DNA from: Krasilnikoviella flava
GTDB lineage: Bacteria > Actinomycetota > Actinomycetes > Actinomycetales > Cellulomonadaceae
Reading direction: 5' to 3'
Length of the DNA stretch: 64,000 nt
NCBI RefSeq assembly: GCF_900167525.1
Contig: NZ_FUZQ01000006.1
Span: 310,001 to 374,000 of the forward strand
A model generated the notes under the pieces. The model saw only the letters and a program-made list of their open reading frames with translations, searched no databases and was not told where the DNA came from. The position numbers were made by a program, and so were the translations under genes. Shown here piece by piece: positions 57,088-64,000 of the stretch. How positions within the stretch are numbered: the stretch's first letter is position 1; every line of letters begins with the position of its first letter.

Positions 57088-60002
57088 GCCCGCACCTCCT
57101 GCATCTGGGTGTCCTCATCGTTCGAACCGCCGGTCGAGCTCGTCGAGACCGCGTCCTGGGTCTCGACGGGCTCGACCACCGGGGCCTGGTTCGCGACCGG
57201 CGGGGCCGGCGGCGGCACCTCCGCCCCGGTGAGCGCGCTGGGCGCGCCCCAACCGGCGCCGACGTCCAGCACGGCGACCTCCCGGCCGGTGCCGTCGTCG
57301 AGCAGGTCCGTCGCGGCGACGCCGCTGGCACCCAGCAGCACGGCCGTCCCTCCGCGCTGCGCCCGGGCGAGGGCGGCGGCGAGCGCCTCCCGGGCCGGGC
57401 GGTCGGCGACGGCGTCGGTGCGGTCCACGACCACGACCTGCGCACCGTCGCGCACGGCGGCGTCGACGACGGCGGCCGGCCGGCCGTGCTCCGCGAGCGC
57501 GTCGACGACGGCGACGCGACCGCGCACCGTCATCGCGCGCTCCGGCAGCACGAGGCCGGTCACCTTGACGGCGCCCGCGTCGGGCGCCATCCGCCCGGCG
57601 AGGGCGAGCAGGAGCGCCGAGACCGGGGCCGCGGCGTCGCCGTGCACGCAGAGCGCGCCGCCCTCGGGCACACGCACGCTCACCGGCCCGACGACCGGCA
57701 CGTCGGAGCCCTCCGGCCCGGCGACCTCGAGGTCGCGCGCGGCGACCGCGTCCTTCGCGTCCGGCTCCGGCCACGACGCGAGGCGCAGCTCCTTGGTGAG
57801 ACCCTCGCCCTCGACGTCGAACGTGGGCAGGATGCGGTCGAGCCAGCGCGGCATGTGCCAGGCCCGCTCCCCGAGCAGGGCGAGCACCGCCGGCACGAGC
57901 GTCATCCGCACGACGAACGCGTCCACCAGCACGCCGACCGCGAGGCCGAGCGCGATGGGTTTGAGCGTCATGTCGCCCTCGGGCACGAAGGCGACGAAGA
58001 CGGCGAACATGATGACGGCGGCGGCGGTGACGACCTTGGCCGAACCGAGGAAGCCGGTGCGCACCGCGCGCCGGGCATCACCGCCGTGCACGTAGTCCTC
58101 CCGGATGCGGGAGACCAGGAAGACCTCGTAGTCCATCGCCAGGCCGAACAGCACACCCATGAGGATGATCGGCATGAAGCTGATGACGGGGCCCAGCTTG
58201 GTGACGTTGAGGGCGTCGGCGAGGACGCCGTTCTCGAACACGAGGGTGACGACCCCGAAGGCCGCCCCGACGGACAGCAGGTAGCCGAGCGAGGCCTTGA
58301 CCGGCACCCAGATCGAGCGGAACACCATCGTCAGCAGCACCAGCGACAGGCCGACCACGACGAGGGCGAACGGGAGCAGCGCCGCGCCGAGCTTGTCGGA
58401 GACGTCGATGCCCACGGCCGCGAAGCCGGTGACGGACAGGTCGACGCCGTACGTGTCGAGGTAGTGGTCGTGCTGGTCCCGGATCTCGTTGACCAGGTCC
58501 TTGGTCTCCTGCGAGGTGGGCCCGCCCTCGGGGACCACCTGGATGATGCCGGTGTCGGCCGACGGGTTCGGGGTGGACAGCGGGACGTCGGCGACACCGG
58601 GCAGGTCACCGATCTCGTCGCCGAGCTCGTCCATGAGCTTCACCGGGTCGTTGCTGGTGACGATCGAGCCGGTGACGATCAGCGGGCCGTTGAAGCCCTC
58701 GCCGAACTCCTCGCCCACCAGGTCGTACGTGACGCGGGCGCTGTTGTCCTCCGGCAGGGTGCCCGCGTCCGGCAGGGCGAGGCGGAGGTTCGTGGCCGGC
58801 CACGCGAGGGCGGCGATGGCGCCCACGATCAGCACGATCGTCAGGACGGGGAAGCGCGTGGCGCCACGCACCCAGCCGTCGAAGAACCGGTTGTGGTGGG
58901 CGCCGTCGGCCGGCCCCGCGGCGGCCCGTGCCGCGGCGCGCCGGGCCTTGCCCTTCGGCTTGCGCGCCGCCCTGGGGGCGCGGGGCCGCAGCCGCTCGCC
59001 GGAGAAGGACAGCAGCGCGGGGAGCAGCGTGAGGGAGATGAGCACGGCGATACCGACCGCCACCGCGGCGGCGATGCCCATGACGGTGAGGAACGGGATG
59101 CCGGCGACGCCGAGGCCCACCAGCGCGATCATCACCGTGAGGCCCGCGAAGATGACCGCCGAGCCGGCCGTCGCGACGGCGCGCGCGATCGACTCGTCCA
59201 CCTCGAGCCCCGCGGCGAGCTGTTCGCGGTGCCGGGACACGATGAACAGCGCGTAGTCGATGCCCACCGCGAGGCCGAGCATGAGGCCGAGCATCGGCGT
59301 CGTGGAGTTGATCGGACCGAACACGGTGGCCGCGAGCAGCAGGAGCATGGACACGCCCACGCCCATGAGCGCGTTGATCAGCGGCAGCCCGGCCGCCACG
59401 AACGAGCCGAGCGTGATGATGAGGACGACGAGCGCGACGACGACACCGATCGCCTCGATGATGCTCAGGGCCGGGAACTCGACGCTGAACAGCTCACCGC
59501 CCAGGCTGGCCTGCGAGCCGGCCGGCAGCGCGGCGGCGAGGTCGTCGCTCGCGGTGTGCAGCGCGTCCTTGGTGTCCTCGGTGATGACGGACTGGTCGCC
59601 GTCGAGCTGGATCGTCAGGAGCGTGGCCGTGTCGTCGTCGTTGACCGACGCGGCCATCTGGTCGTCGTACGGCGATGTCACTGCGGCGACCTGGTCGAGC
59701 TCCCCGATGTCGTCGACGGCGTCCTCGACGGGGCCGCGCACCGCGTCGTCCTCGATCGTGGAGCCGTCGGGCGCGACGACGATGATCTGCGCGGAGGAGC
59801 CGCTGACCTGCGGGAACGTGGCGGACAGGCTGTCGAGCGCGTCCTGCGACTCGGTGCCCGGGATCGTCACGGAGTTGTCGAAGCCCTGGTAGAGCAGTCC
59901 GGCCGCGCCGCCGACCACGGCGAGCACCAGCAACCAGCCGATGACGACGAGCCGCCGGGCCCGGGCGGCCCAGCGGCCGAGGGAGTACAGGACGGAGGAC
60001 AC
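57084..60002 (-). CDS. MMPL-family transporter with degenerate ABC-ATPase-like C-terminus
   Basis: 972 aa from GTG 60002 (GGGAGAG upstream). Two MMPL halves, each with a periplasmic loop and six helices; GLAVGIDYALFIVSRHRE and GLAMDYEVFLVSRIRE are the paired proton-relay motifs. After the last helix a soluble tail of about 220 residues follows the order of an ABC NBD: PVVGPVSVRVPEGGALCVHG, LLALAGRMAPDAGAVKVTG, QVVVVDRTDAVADRPARE. The Walker A glycines and Lys are gone (CVHGDAAAP), so ATP hydrolysis is unlikely. The very end is encoded by a REP-like repeat. Export of lipids is typical of MMPL. Confidence 0.9.
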   Translation of the reverse strand: MSSVLYSLGRWAARARRLVVIGWLLVLAVVGGAAGLLYQGFDNSVTIPGTESQDALDSLSATFPQVSGSSAQIIVVAPDGSTIEDDAVRGPVEDAVDDIGELDQVAAVTSPYDDQMAASVNDDDTATLLTIQLDGDQSVITEDTKDALHTASDDLAAALPAGSQASLGGELFSVEFPALSIIEAIGVVVALVVLIITLGSFVAAGLPLINALMGVGVSMLLLLAATVFGPINSTTPMLGLMLGLAVGIDYALFIVSRHREQLAAGLEVDESIARAVATAGSAVIFAGLTVMIALVGLGVAGIPFLTVMGIAAAVAVGIAVLISLTLLPALLSFSGERLRPRAPRAARKPKGKARRAAARAAAGPADGAHHNRFFDGWVRGATRFPVLTIVLIVGAIAALAWPATNLRLALPDAGTLPEDNSARVTYDLVGEEFGEGFNGPLIVTGSIVTSNDPVKLMDELGDEIGDLPGVADVPLSTPNPSADTGIIQVVPEGGPTSQETKDLVNEIRDQHDHYLDTYGVDLSVTGFAAVGIDVSDKLGAALLPFALVVVGLSLVLLTMVFRSIWVPVKASLGYLLSVGAAFGVVTLVFENGVLADALNVTKLGPVISFMPIILMGVLFGLAMDYEVFLVSRIREDYVHGGDARRAVRTGFLGSAKVVTAAAVIMFAVFVAFVPEGDMTLKPIALGLAVGVLVDAFVVRMTLVPAVLALLGERAWHMPRWLDRILPTFDVEGEGLTKELRLASWPEPDAKDAVAARDLEVAGPEGSDVPVVGPVSVRVPEGGALCVHGDAAAPVSALLLALAGRMAPDAGAVKVTGLVLPERAMTVRGRVAVVDALAEHGRPAAVVDAAVRDGAQVVVVDRTDAVADRPAREALAAALARAQRGGTAVLLGASGVAATDLLDDGTGREVAVLDVGAGWGAPSALTGAEVPPPAPPVANQAPVVEPVETQDAVSTSSTGGSNDEDTQMQEVRA
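57132..57177. repeat. REP-like inverted repeat inside the MMPL gene
   Basis: ggtcgagctcgtcgagacc and ggtctcgacgggctcgacc, 8 bp apart, form a hairpin of the family seen at 44589-44630. It encodes the VEPVETQ-type end of the protein, which is therefore unlikely to be conserved. Confidence 0.65.
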
Positions 60003-60033
60003 AGGCTCTCCCGGGACGACGGTGCAGGGGTTC

Positions 60034-60073
60034 GATACGGCACTGTATCCGATGCACGAACGTATCCGATACG
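60034..60073. promoter_or_regulatory. Operator dyads between MMPL and TetR genes
   Basis: GATAC-N6-GTATC (60034-60049) and the palindrome cgtatccgatacg (60061-60073) share gtatccgat direct repeats 17 bp apart. They lie between the divergent starts and just before a TAGAGT -10 (60086-60091) of the TetR gene. Confidence 0.7.
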
Positions 60074-60153
60074 TCTCTGTATTGGCTAGAGTGGGCCCGG
60101 CCGGGCGCGGCGCCCGCACCGGGCCGGTACCGGCAGCATCCCGAGGAGGACCC

Positions 60154-60816
60154 CTGACCACCGAGAGCGCGACTCCCGACGAGGCTACGGTCGTCTCCGG
60201 CCGCTCGCCCCGCCGCGAGCGCACCCGCGAGCGCCTGCTCGACGCCGCCTTCGAGGTGTTCGCCCAGGTGGGCGTGCAGGCTGCGTCGATCGAGGCCGTC
60301 TGCGAGGCCGCCGGGTTCACCCGCGGCGCGTTCTACTCGAACTTCGCGAGCAAGGAAGAGCTGTTCCTCGCGCTCACCGAGCGCGAGGCCCGCGGCCACC
60401 TCGGCGCCCTCGAGCATGCGGTCACCACGGTGGACCCCGCGGCCCTGCAGACGCCCGAGGGGTTCCGCGCCACCGTGCGCGAGGTCATCGCCTCGGTGCT
60501 GCCCGACCAGGCAGCCAAGGCCTCGTGGTGCGTGATGGAGCTCGAGTTCGAGCTCCTCGCCCTGCGCGACCCGCAGGTCGCGCAGCGCTACGTGGACCAG
60601 CAGCACCAGCTGCGCGAGGAGATGATCGCCGCGCTGAACCGCGTCATGGCCGCCCTCGGCCTGCGGTTCGCGATCGACGAGCGCGTCGCCATCGACCTGC
60701 TGCTGGGCGCCCACGAGGCCGGGCAGCGCGCCGCGATGCTCCCCGCCGCCGGCACCCGCCGCGACGCCAGCGCCATGCTCGAGGTCCTCGTGGACCTCAT
60801 CGTCACCCCCGCCTGA
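60154..60816 (+). CDS. TetR-family regulator (CTG start likely)
   Basis: 220 aa. HTH: RERTRERLLDAAFEVFAQVG, then SIEAVCEAAGFTRGAFYSNF. GAGGAGGA lies a few bases before CTG 60154 (LTTESATP), whereas no ATG or GTG in frame has such spacing; a GTG at about 60091 would leave the SD inside the gene. It is divergent from the YhgE/MMPL operon and is its probable repressor, through the dyads 60034-60073. Confidence 0.9.
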   Translation: MTTESATPDEATVVSGRSPRRERTRERLLDAAFEVFAQVGVQAASIEAVCEAAGFTRGAFYSNFASKEELFLALTEREARGHLGALEHAVTTVDPAALQTPEGFRATVREVIASVLPDQAAKASWCVMELEFELLALRDPQVAQRYVDQQHQLREEMIAALNRVMAALGLRFAIDERVAIDLLLGAHEAGQRAAMLPAAGTRRDASAMLEVLVDLIVTPA

Positions 60817-61108
60817 CCACGGCCGCGGCGAGACCGGCGAGCTCGAGGTCGACGTACCGCCGTGCGGTCGCCCCGGTCCAGCGCCACAGGAGGCCGGCGA
60901 GGGCGCCGTCCTGCCGGATCGACAGCGTCACCTCGCTCCGCCGGTCGTCGAGCGCCCGTACCTCGTGCCGGCCTCGCGTGCGCACGCCCGGGGCGCGGCT
61001 GGTCCAGGCGAACACGTCCGGGGCCTGCCACTCGTCGACCACCCACGTCGCCGGCGGCAGCGACGGCTGCCGGATCCGCACGCGCGACCCGAGGCCCATG
61101 TCTCCCAC
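60803..61108 (-). pseudogene. SRPBCC (polyketide cyclase-like) fragment lacking the N-terminus
   Basis: About 101 residues from GTG 61108 or ATG 61099. The remaining part (LGSRVRIRQPSLPPATWVVD, HEVRALDDRRSEVTLSIRQD, ATARRYVDLELAGLAA) fits the C-terminal two thirds of the SRPBCC ligand-binding fold. The first helix-strand unit, normally about 40 residues with an AVWAVL-type helix, is absent, and the DNA upstream belongs to the peptidase gene ending at 61134. The 3' end overlaps the convergent TetR gene by 14 bp. It could alternatively be a short functional variant. Confidence 0.65.
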
Positions 61109-61133
61109 GGTACCCAGACGGGTGCCGCCGGCC

Positions 61134-63263
61134 TCAGAGGTAGGCGGGCAGCTCCGGCTCGGCGTCCAGCACGTGCTCGCCCAGGTACGCCAGCACCACC
61201 TGGTACCAGACCTTGGCGTGCTGGGGCGCGAGCACCCAGTGGTTCTCGTCGGGGAAGTAGAGGAAGCGGTGCACGGTGCTGCCGTCGTCGGCGGCGGGCA
61301 GGCCGGACTCCGTGAGCAGGTCGCGCCACAGCCGCAGGCCCTCGCCGATCGGCACGCGGTAGTCCTTGTCGCCGTGGATCACGAGCATCGGGGTGCGGAT
61401 GTCGGCGACGAACCGGTGCGGGCTGTTCGCCTCCGCCATCTCGGGGGTCATCTCGCGGGCCCAGTAGTAGGCGTGGTCGGTGGTGGGGCCGAACTGGTCG
61501 AGCGCCCACAGGCTGGCGTGGGTGACGATCGCGCGGAAGCGGTCGGTGTGGCCGGCCACCCAGTTGGCCATGTACCCGCCGAACGACCCGCCCATGGCGG
61601 CGGTGCGCGTCGCGTCGACCTCCGGCAGGGCCTCGACCGCGTCGGTGATCGCCATGAGGTCGGTGAACGGAGCGCCGCCCCACGCGCCCCAGCCGCGCTG
61701 CACGAAGTCCTGGCCGTACCCGGTCGACAGGGCCGGGTCGGGCAGCAGGACGGCGTATCCGCGGGCCACCATCAGCCACGGGTTCCAGCGCCAGCTCCAG
61801 GCGCTCCAGGTGCTCAGCGGGCCGCCGTGGATCCACAGCAGCAGCGGCGCGGGGGCGTCCGCCGCGGCGGTCCCGGGCAGCGCCAGCCAGGCGCGCACGC
61901 GCGCGCCGTCCGCCGTCGTCGTCTCGACCTCGGTGAGCGTGCCGGGCAGCGCGGGGGCGGGCGAGGGGCCGCGCAGCGCGTCGGCGGCCACGGGGGTGCG
62001 CTCGCCCGCGGCGCCGGTCGCCGCGAACGCCGCCAGGTCGATGCGCACGGGCTCAGACGGCGCGGCGTAGCTGGTGCGCAGCGCGTACAGCGCCGACCCG
62101 TCGGGCGCGACGCGCACGTCGGTGAATGTCGCGTCGTCCGCCGTGACCCGCTCCACCGTGACGGGCTCCTGCCCGCCGGGGCCGTCCGCGCCGAAGGTCA
62201 GCAGGAACACCGGGCCGCGGCCGTCCTCGTCCGCCGTCACGACCAGCCCGGAGCCGTCGGGCAGCCACACGACCGACGTCGGCCAGCGGTCCCAGTCGTC
62301 GGCGAGGATCTCGGGGTCGGCGTCGGGGCTGTCGAGAGAGACGAGGCCGAGCCGCACCACCGGCGACTGCTCGGGCGTCGTGATCGTCTCGGACACGTAG
62401 GCGACCCACCGCCCGTCCGCGGAGACCGCGGGGGCGAAGGCGTCCGCGTCGGGGTCGTCCACCAGTGCCCGGCTCTCCCCGGTCGCCGTGTCGATCGCGA
62501 CCAGGGTGCCGCGCTGCGCCGCCCCCAGGTCGGCCACGTTCCACGTCGTGACGAGCGTGGTGCCGTCGGGCGTCAGGTCGACCTCGTGCTCGTCGAGCTG
62601 GCGGCCCGGACCGGTCAGCTGACGCAGCGTCAGACGACCCTCCCCGCCGGCCGAGCCCGTCGTGACCTCGCCCGCGCCGAGGGAGCCCACGAACCGCCGG
62701 TCCTCGTCCGGGCCCAGGTCGTGGTCCCAGTGCCGCACCGGGTACCCGGCGTGCAGGATGGCGGAGAGCTTGCGGTCGGTGCGGTCCTGGCGCAGCTTCT
62801 CGTCCTCGGCGAGACCCGCCGCGCCGGGGAGCACCGGCGCTGCGACGGACACGACGTCGGCCGCGCGGGCCGCGACCACCCCGCCGATCCCGCCGGGCGC
62901 CGTCGCCACGACCCGCGCCTCGCCGCCGTCCGCGGGCAACAGCCACAGCGCCGTCCTCGGCTCCTCGGCGTCCTTGTCCGCGTCCGGGTCCGGCCGGGCG
63001 GACGTGAACAGGACGTCGCCCGACGCCGCGAAGACCGCCGACGACTCGCCCTTGCGGCTGCGCGTGAGGCGGCGCGCCGGGGCCACGCCGGTCGGGTCGA
63101 CCTCCCACACGGCCGTCGTCCAGCCGGTGCGCTTCGCGTCGAGCGTCTGGACGGTGGTCACGAGGCGCATGCCGTCCGGGCTGAGCGCGAGCCCGCCGAC
63201 GCGAGGAAGCTCCAGGTAGCGGTCGAGGTCGTGGAAGGGCGTGGGGGCGTCGTCCTGGGTCAC
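61134..63263 (-). CDS. S9-family (prolyl oligopeptidase) peptidase
   Basis: 709 aa. A seven-bladed WD40/PD40-like propeller (about residues 30-420) is followed by the alpha/beta-hydrolase catalytic domain. Catalytic Ser in MGGSFGGYMANW, Asp in VIHGDKDYRVPIG and His in PDENHWVL are intact. No signal peptide, so it is likely a cytoplasmic dipeptidyl- or acylaminoacyl-peptidase. Length is usual for the family. Confidence 0.93.
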   Translation of the reverse strand: MTQDDAPTPFHDLDRYLELPRVGGLALSPDGMRLVTTVQTLDAKRTGWTTAVWEVDPTGVAPARRLTRSRKGESSAVFAASGDVLFTSARPDPDADKDAEEPRTALWLLPADGGEARVVATAPGGIGGVVAARAADVVSVAAPVLPGAAGLAEDEKLRQDRTDRKLSAILHAGYPVRHWDHDLGPDEDRRFVGSLGAGEVTTGSAGGEGRLTLRQLTGPGRQLDEHEVDLTPDGTTLVTTWNVADLGAAQRGTLVAIDTATGESRALVDDPDADAFAPAVSADGRWVAYVSETITTPEQSPVVRLGLVSLDSPDADPEILADDWDRWPTSVVWLPDGSGLVVTADEDGRGPVFLLTFGADGPGGQEPVTVERVTADDATFTDVRVAPDGSALYALRTSYAAPSEPVRIDLAAFAATGAAGERTPVAADALRGPSPAPALPGTLTEVETTTADGARVRAWLALPGTAAADAPAPLLLWIHGGPLSTWSAWSWRWNPWLMVARGYAVLLPDPALSTGYGQDFVQRGWGAWGGAPFTDLMAITDAVEALPEVDATRTAAMGGSFGGYMANWVAGHTDRFRAIVTHASLWALDQFGPTTDHAYYWAREMTPEMAEANSPHRFVADIRTPMLVIHGDKDYRVPIGEGLRLWRDLLTESGLPAADDGSTVHRFLYFPDENHWVLAPQHAKVWYQVVLAYLGEHVLDAEPELPAYL

Positions 63264-63306
63264 GCGCCCGGTCTACCACAGCCCCTCGCCCCGCGCCGAC
63301 CAGGCC

Positions 63307-63342
63307 GTTGTGCACCGAATGGACGGCTATTCCGTGCACAAC
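63307..63342. repeat. 9-bp inverted repeat upstream of the FAD oxidoreductase
   Basis: gttgtgcac (63307-63315) and gtgcacaac (63334-63342) with an 18-bp spacer, in the 198-bp divergent gap. It may be an operator for either flanking gene. Confidence 0.5.
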
Positions 63343-63461
63343 CGCCTGTTCGGCGCCCGGAGTGGGCGCACGGGGAACGCGGGATGAACGTTCGCTGAAC
63401 TTGTTCGCGACGACGCCTCCTGCGGTTGAGCGGGCACGGCGCGATCGGGCACGGTCTGGTC

Positions 63462-64000
63462 GTGAGACCGCCGTCGCCCCGCGCCGCCCACCTGCCGCCG
63501 CTGCCCGCCACCGCCGACCTGGTCGTCGTCGGGGCGGGGGTCGTCGGGCTCGCGCACGCGCTGGAGGCGCACGCCCGCGGACACTCGGTGCTGGTGGTGG
63601 AGCGCGACCCCCGGCCCGCGGGCGCGTCCGCCCGGCGCAGCGGCCACGTCGCCGTCACCACGCAGGACGCCGCGACCCTGTCGTGCGCGCTGGCGTCGCG
63701 CGAGCGCTGGCTGAAGCTGGGCCGGGAGGCCGGGTTCTGGGTCAAGGACACCGGCGCCGTCGTCGTCGCGCGCTCCGCCGACGAGCTGGCCGTGCTCGAC
63801 GACCTCGTGGCCGCCCGCGACGGCGACGCCCAGCTGCTCGGCGCGGCGCAGGCCGCGGAGCGCGCCCACGTGGCGGCGCAGGACGTCGTCGGCGGCGCGT
63901 TCCTCCCGCTCGACCTGCGCATCGACCCGCGCGACGCGCTCCGGTCGCTCGCGACCGCCCTCGACTCCCGGCCGCGAGCCGACGTCGCCTGGTCGACGAC
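63462..64000 (+). CDS. FAD-dependent oxidoreductase (partial, 3' end beyond window)
   Basis: Begins at GTG 63462; 179 full codons are present. The DAO/glycine-oxidase-type FAD-binding motif LVVVGAGVVGLAHALEAHAR is followed by VVERDPRPAGASARRSGH. These proteins oxidise amine or amino-acid-like substrates, and this branch resembles the TIGR03364-type oxidoreductases sometimes linked with phosphonate or aminoethyl metabolism. Substrate unknown. The gene continues past the right edge. Confidence 0.85.
   Translation, partial: MRPPSPRAAHLPPLPATADLVVVGAGVVGLAHALEAHARGHSVLVVERDPRPAGASARRSGHVAVTTQDAATLSCALASRERWLKLGREAGFWVKDTGAVVVARSADELAVLDDLVAARDGDAQLLGAAQAAERAHVAAQDVVGGAFLPLDLRIDPRDALRSLATALDSRPRADVAWST

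Noticed and set aside
55066-60089. Two very long plus-strand frames opposite YhgE and MMPL
   Set aside because: Mirror images of the true minus-strand genes, with low-complexity Arg/Glu/Gly/His composition.
60525-63398. 957-aa plus-strand frame opposite the S9 peptidase
   Set aside because: Overlaps a complete peptidase with intact catalytic triad; the frame shows no recognisable domain.

Overview
The window is chromosomal DNA of a high-GC actinobacterium. Features pointing to Micrococcales (a Promicromonosporaceae or Cellulomonadaceae-like lineage) are an MrpA/B fusion antiporter, an actinobacterial dCTP deaminase, a DasR-type GntR regulator with a split-domain GlcNAc-type PTS, GAP-family and DUF418 membrane proteins, YhgE/MMPL transporters, frequent GTG starts, ATGA/GTGA gene overlaps and several apparently leaderless promoters. 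The genus is inferred; no rRNA or other phylogenetic marker is present.

Layout. 1-7.2 kb: end of an Mrp Na+/H+ antiporter operon (mrpA, C, D on the minus strand, continuing past the left edge), an uncharacterised protein, dcd, then a small ORF and cspA. 7.23-15.76 kb: a tRNA-Gly(CCC) gene invaded by an 8.46-kb integrative element bounded by 44-bp direct repeats. It carries a tyrosine integrase with what looks like an Lsr2-type DNA-binding module inserted in its core-binding domain, an excisionase-like protein, a winged-helix protein whose gene contains a 12-bp tandem array, several small zinc-binding or unknown proteins in an overlapping operon, an HNH-like protein and a lower-GC gene with a HEPN-type Rx4H motif. 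No relaxase, FtsK/TraB or capsid gene is visible. 15.9-27.3 kb: metallo-beta-lactamase-fold protein, beta-lactamase-like serine hydrolase with LysR regulator, a surface-glycan cluster (two glycosyltransferase-type proteins, epimerase, GtrA flippase, methyltransferase), a frameshifted zinc metalloprotease, and pirin. 27.3-28.1 kb: 820 bp of non-coding DNA with DnaA-box-like TGTGGAC motifs, four of them at exactly 13-bp pitch. 28.1-47.3 kb: chromosomal housekeeping and accessory genes, including a paralogue of the protein at 4.5 kb, a NarL-type two-component system, a thioredoxin-NHL protein, a TetR/monooxygenase pair, a CDF transporter and a DrrAB-like ABC exporter with divergent TetR. 47.36-53.49 kb: a PTS locus (HPr, EI, EIIC, two EIIB, EIIA) around a GntR regulator, with three DasR-type (dre-like) palindromes, best read as a GlcNAc uptake regulon. 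53.5-64 kb: trypsin-like protease, YhgE/Pip protein, MMPL transporter with a degenerate ABC-ATPase-like tail, their TetR regulator, a truncated SRPBCC gene, an S9 peptidase and the start of an FAD oxidoreductase.

How the parts work together. The PTS genes and regulator form one sugar-uptake circuit. Several TetR genes lie divergent from their likely targets with dyads or direct repeats between them. The island genes 9.9-13.8 kb look like a single translationally coupled operon. The most unusual observations are the Lsr2-like insertion in the integrase, the HEPN-like cargo gene, the phased repeat arrays at 11.1, 15.6 and 28.1 kb, the degenerate ATPase fused to MMPL, and a paralogous pair of unknown proteins.
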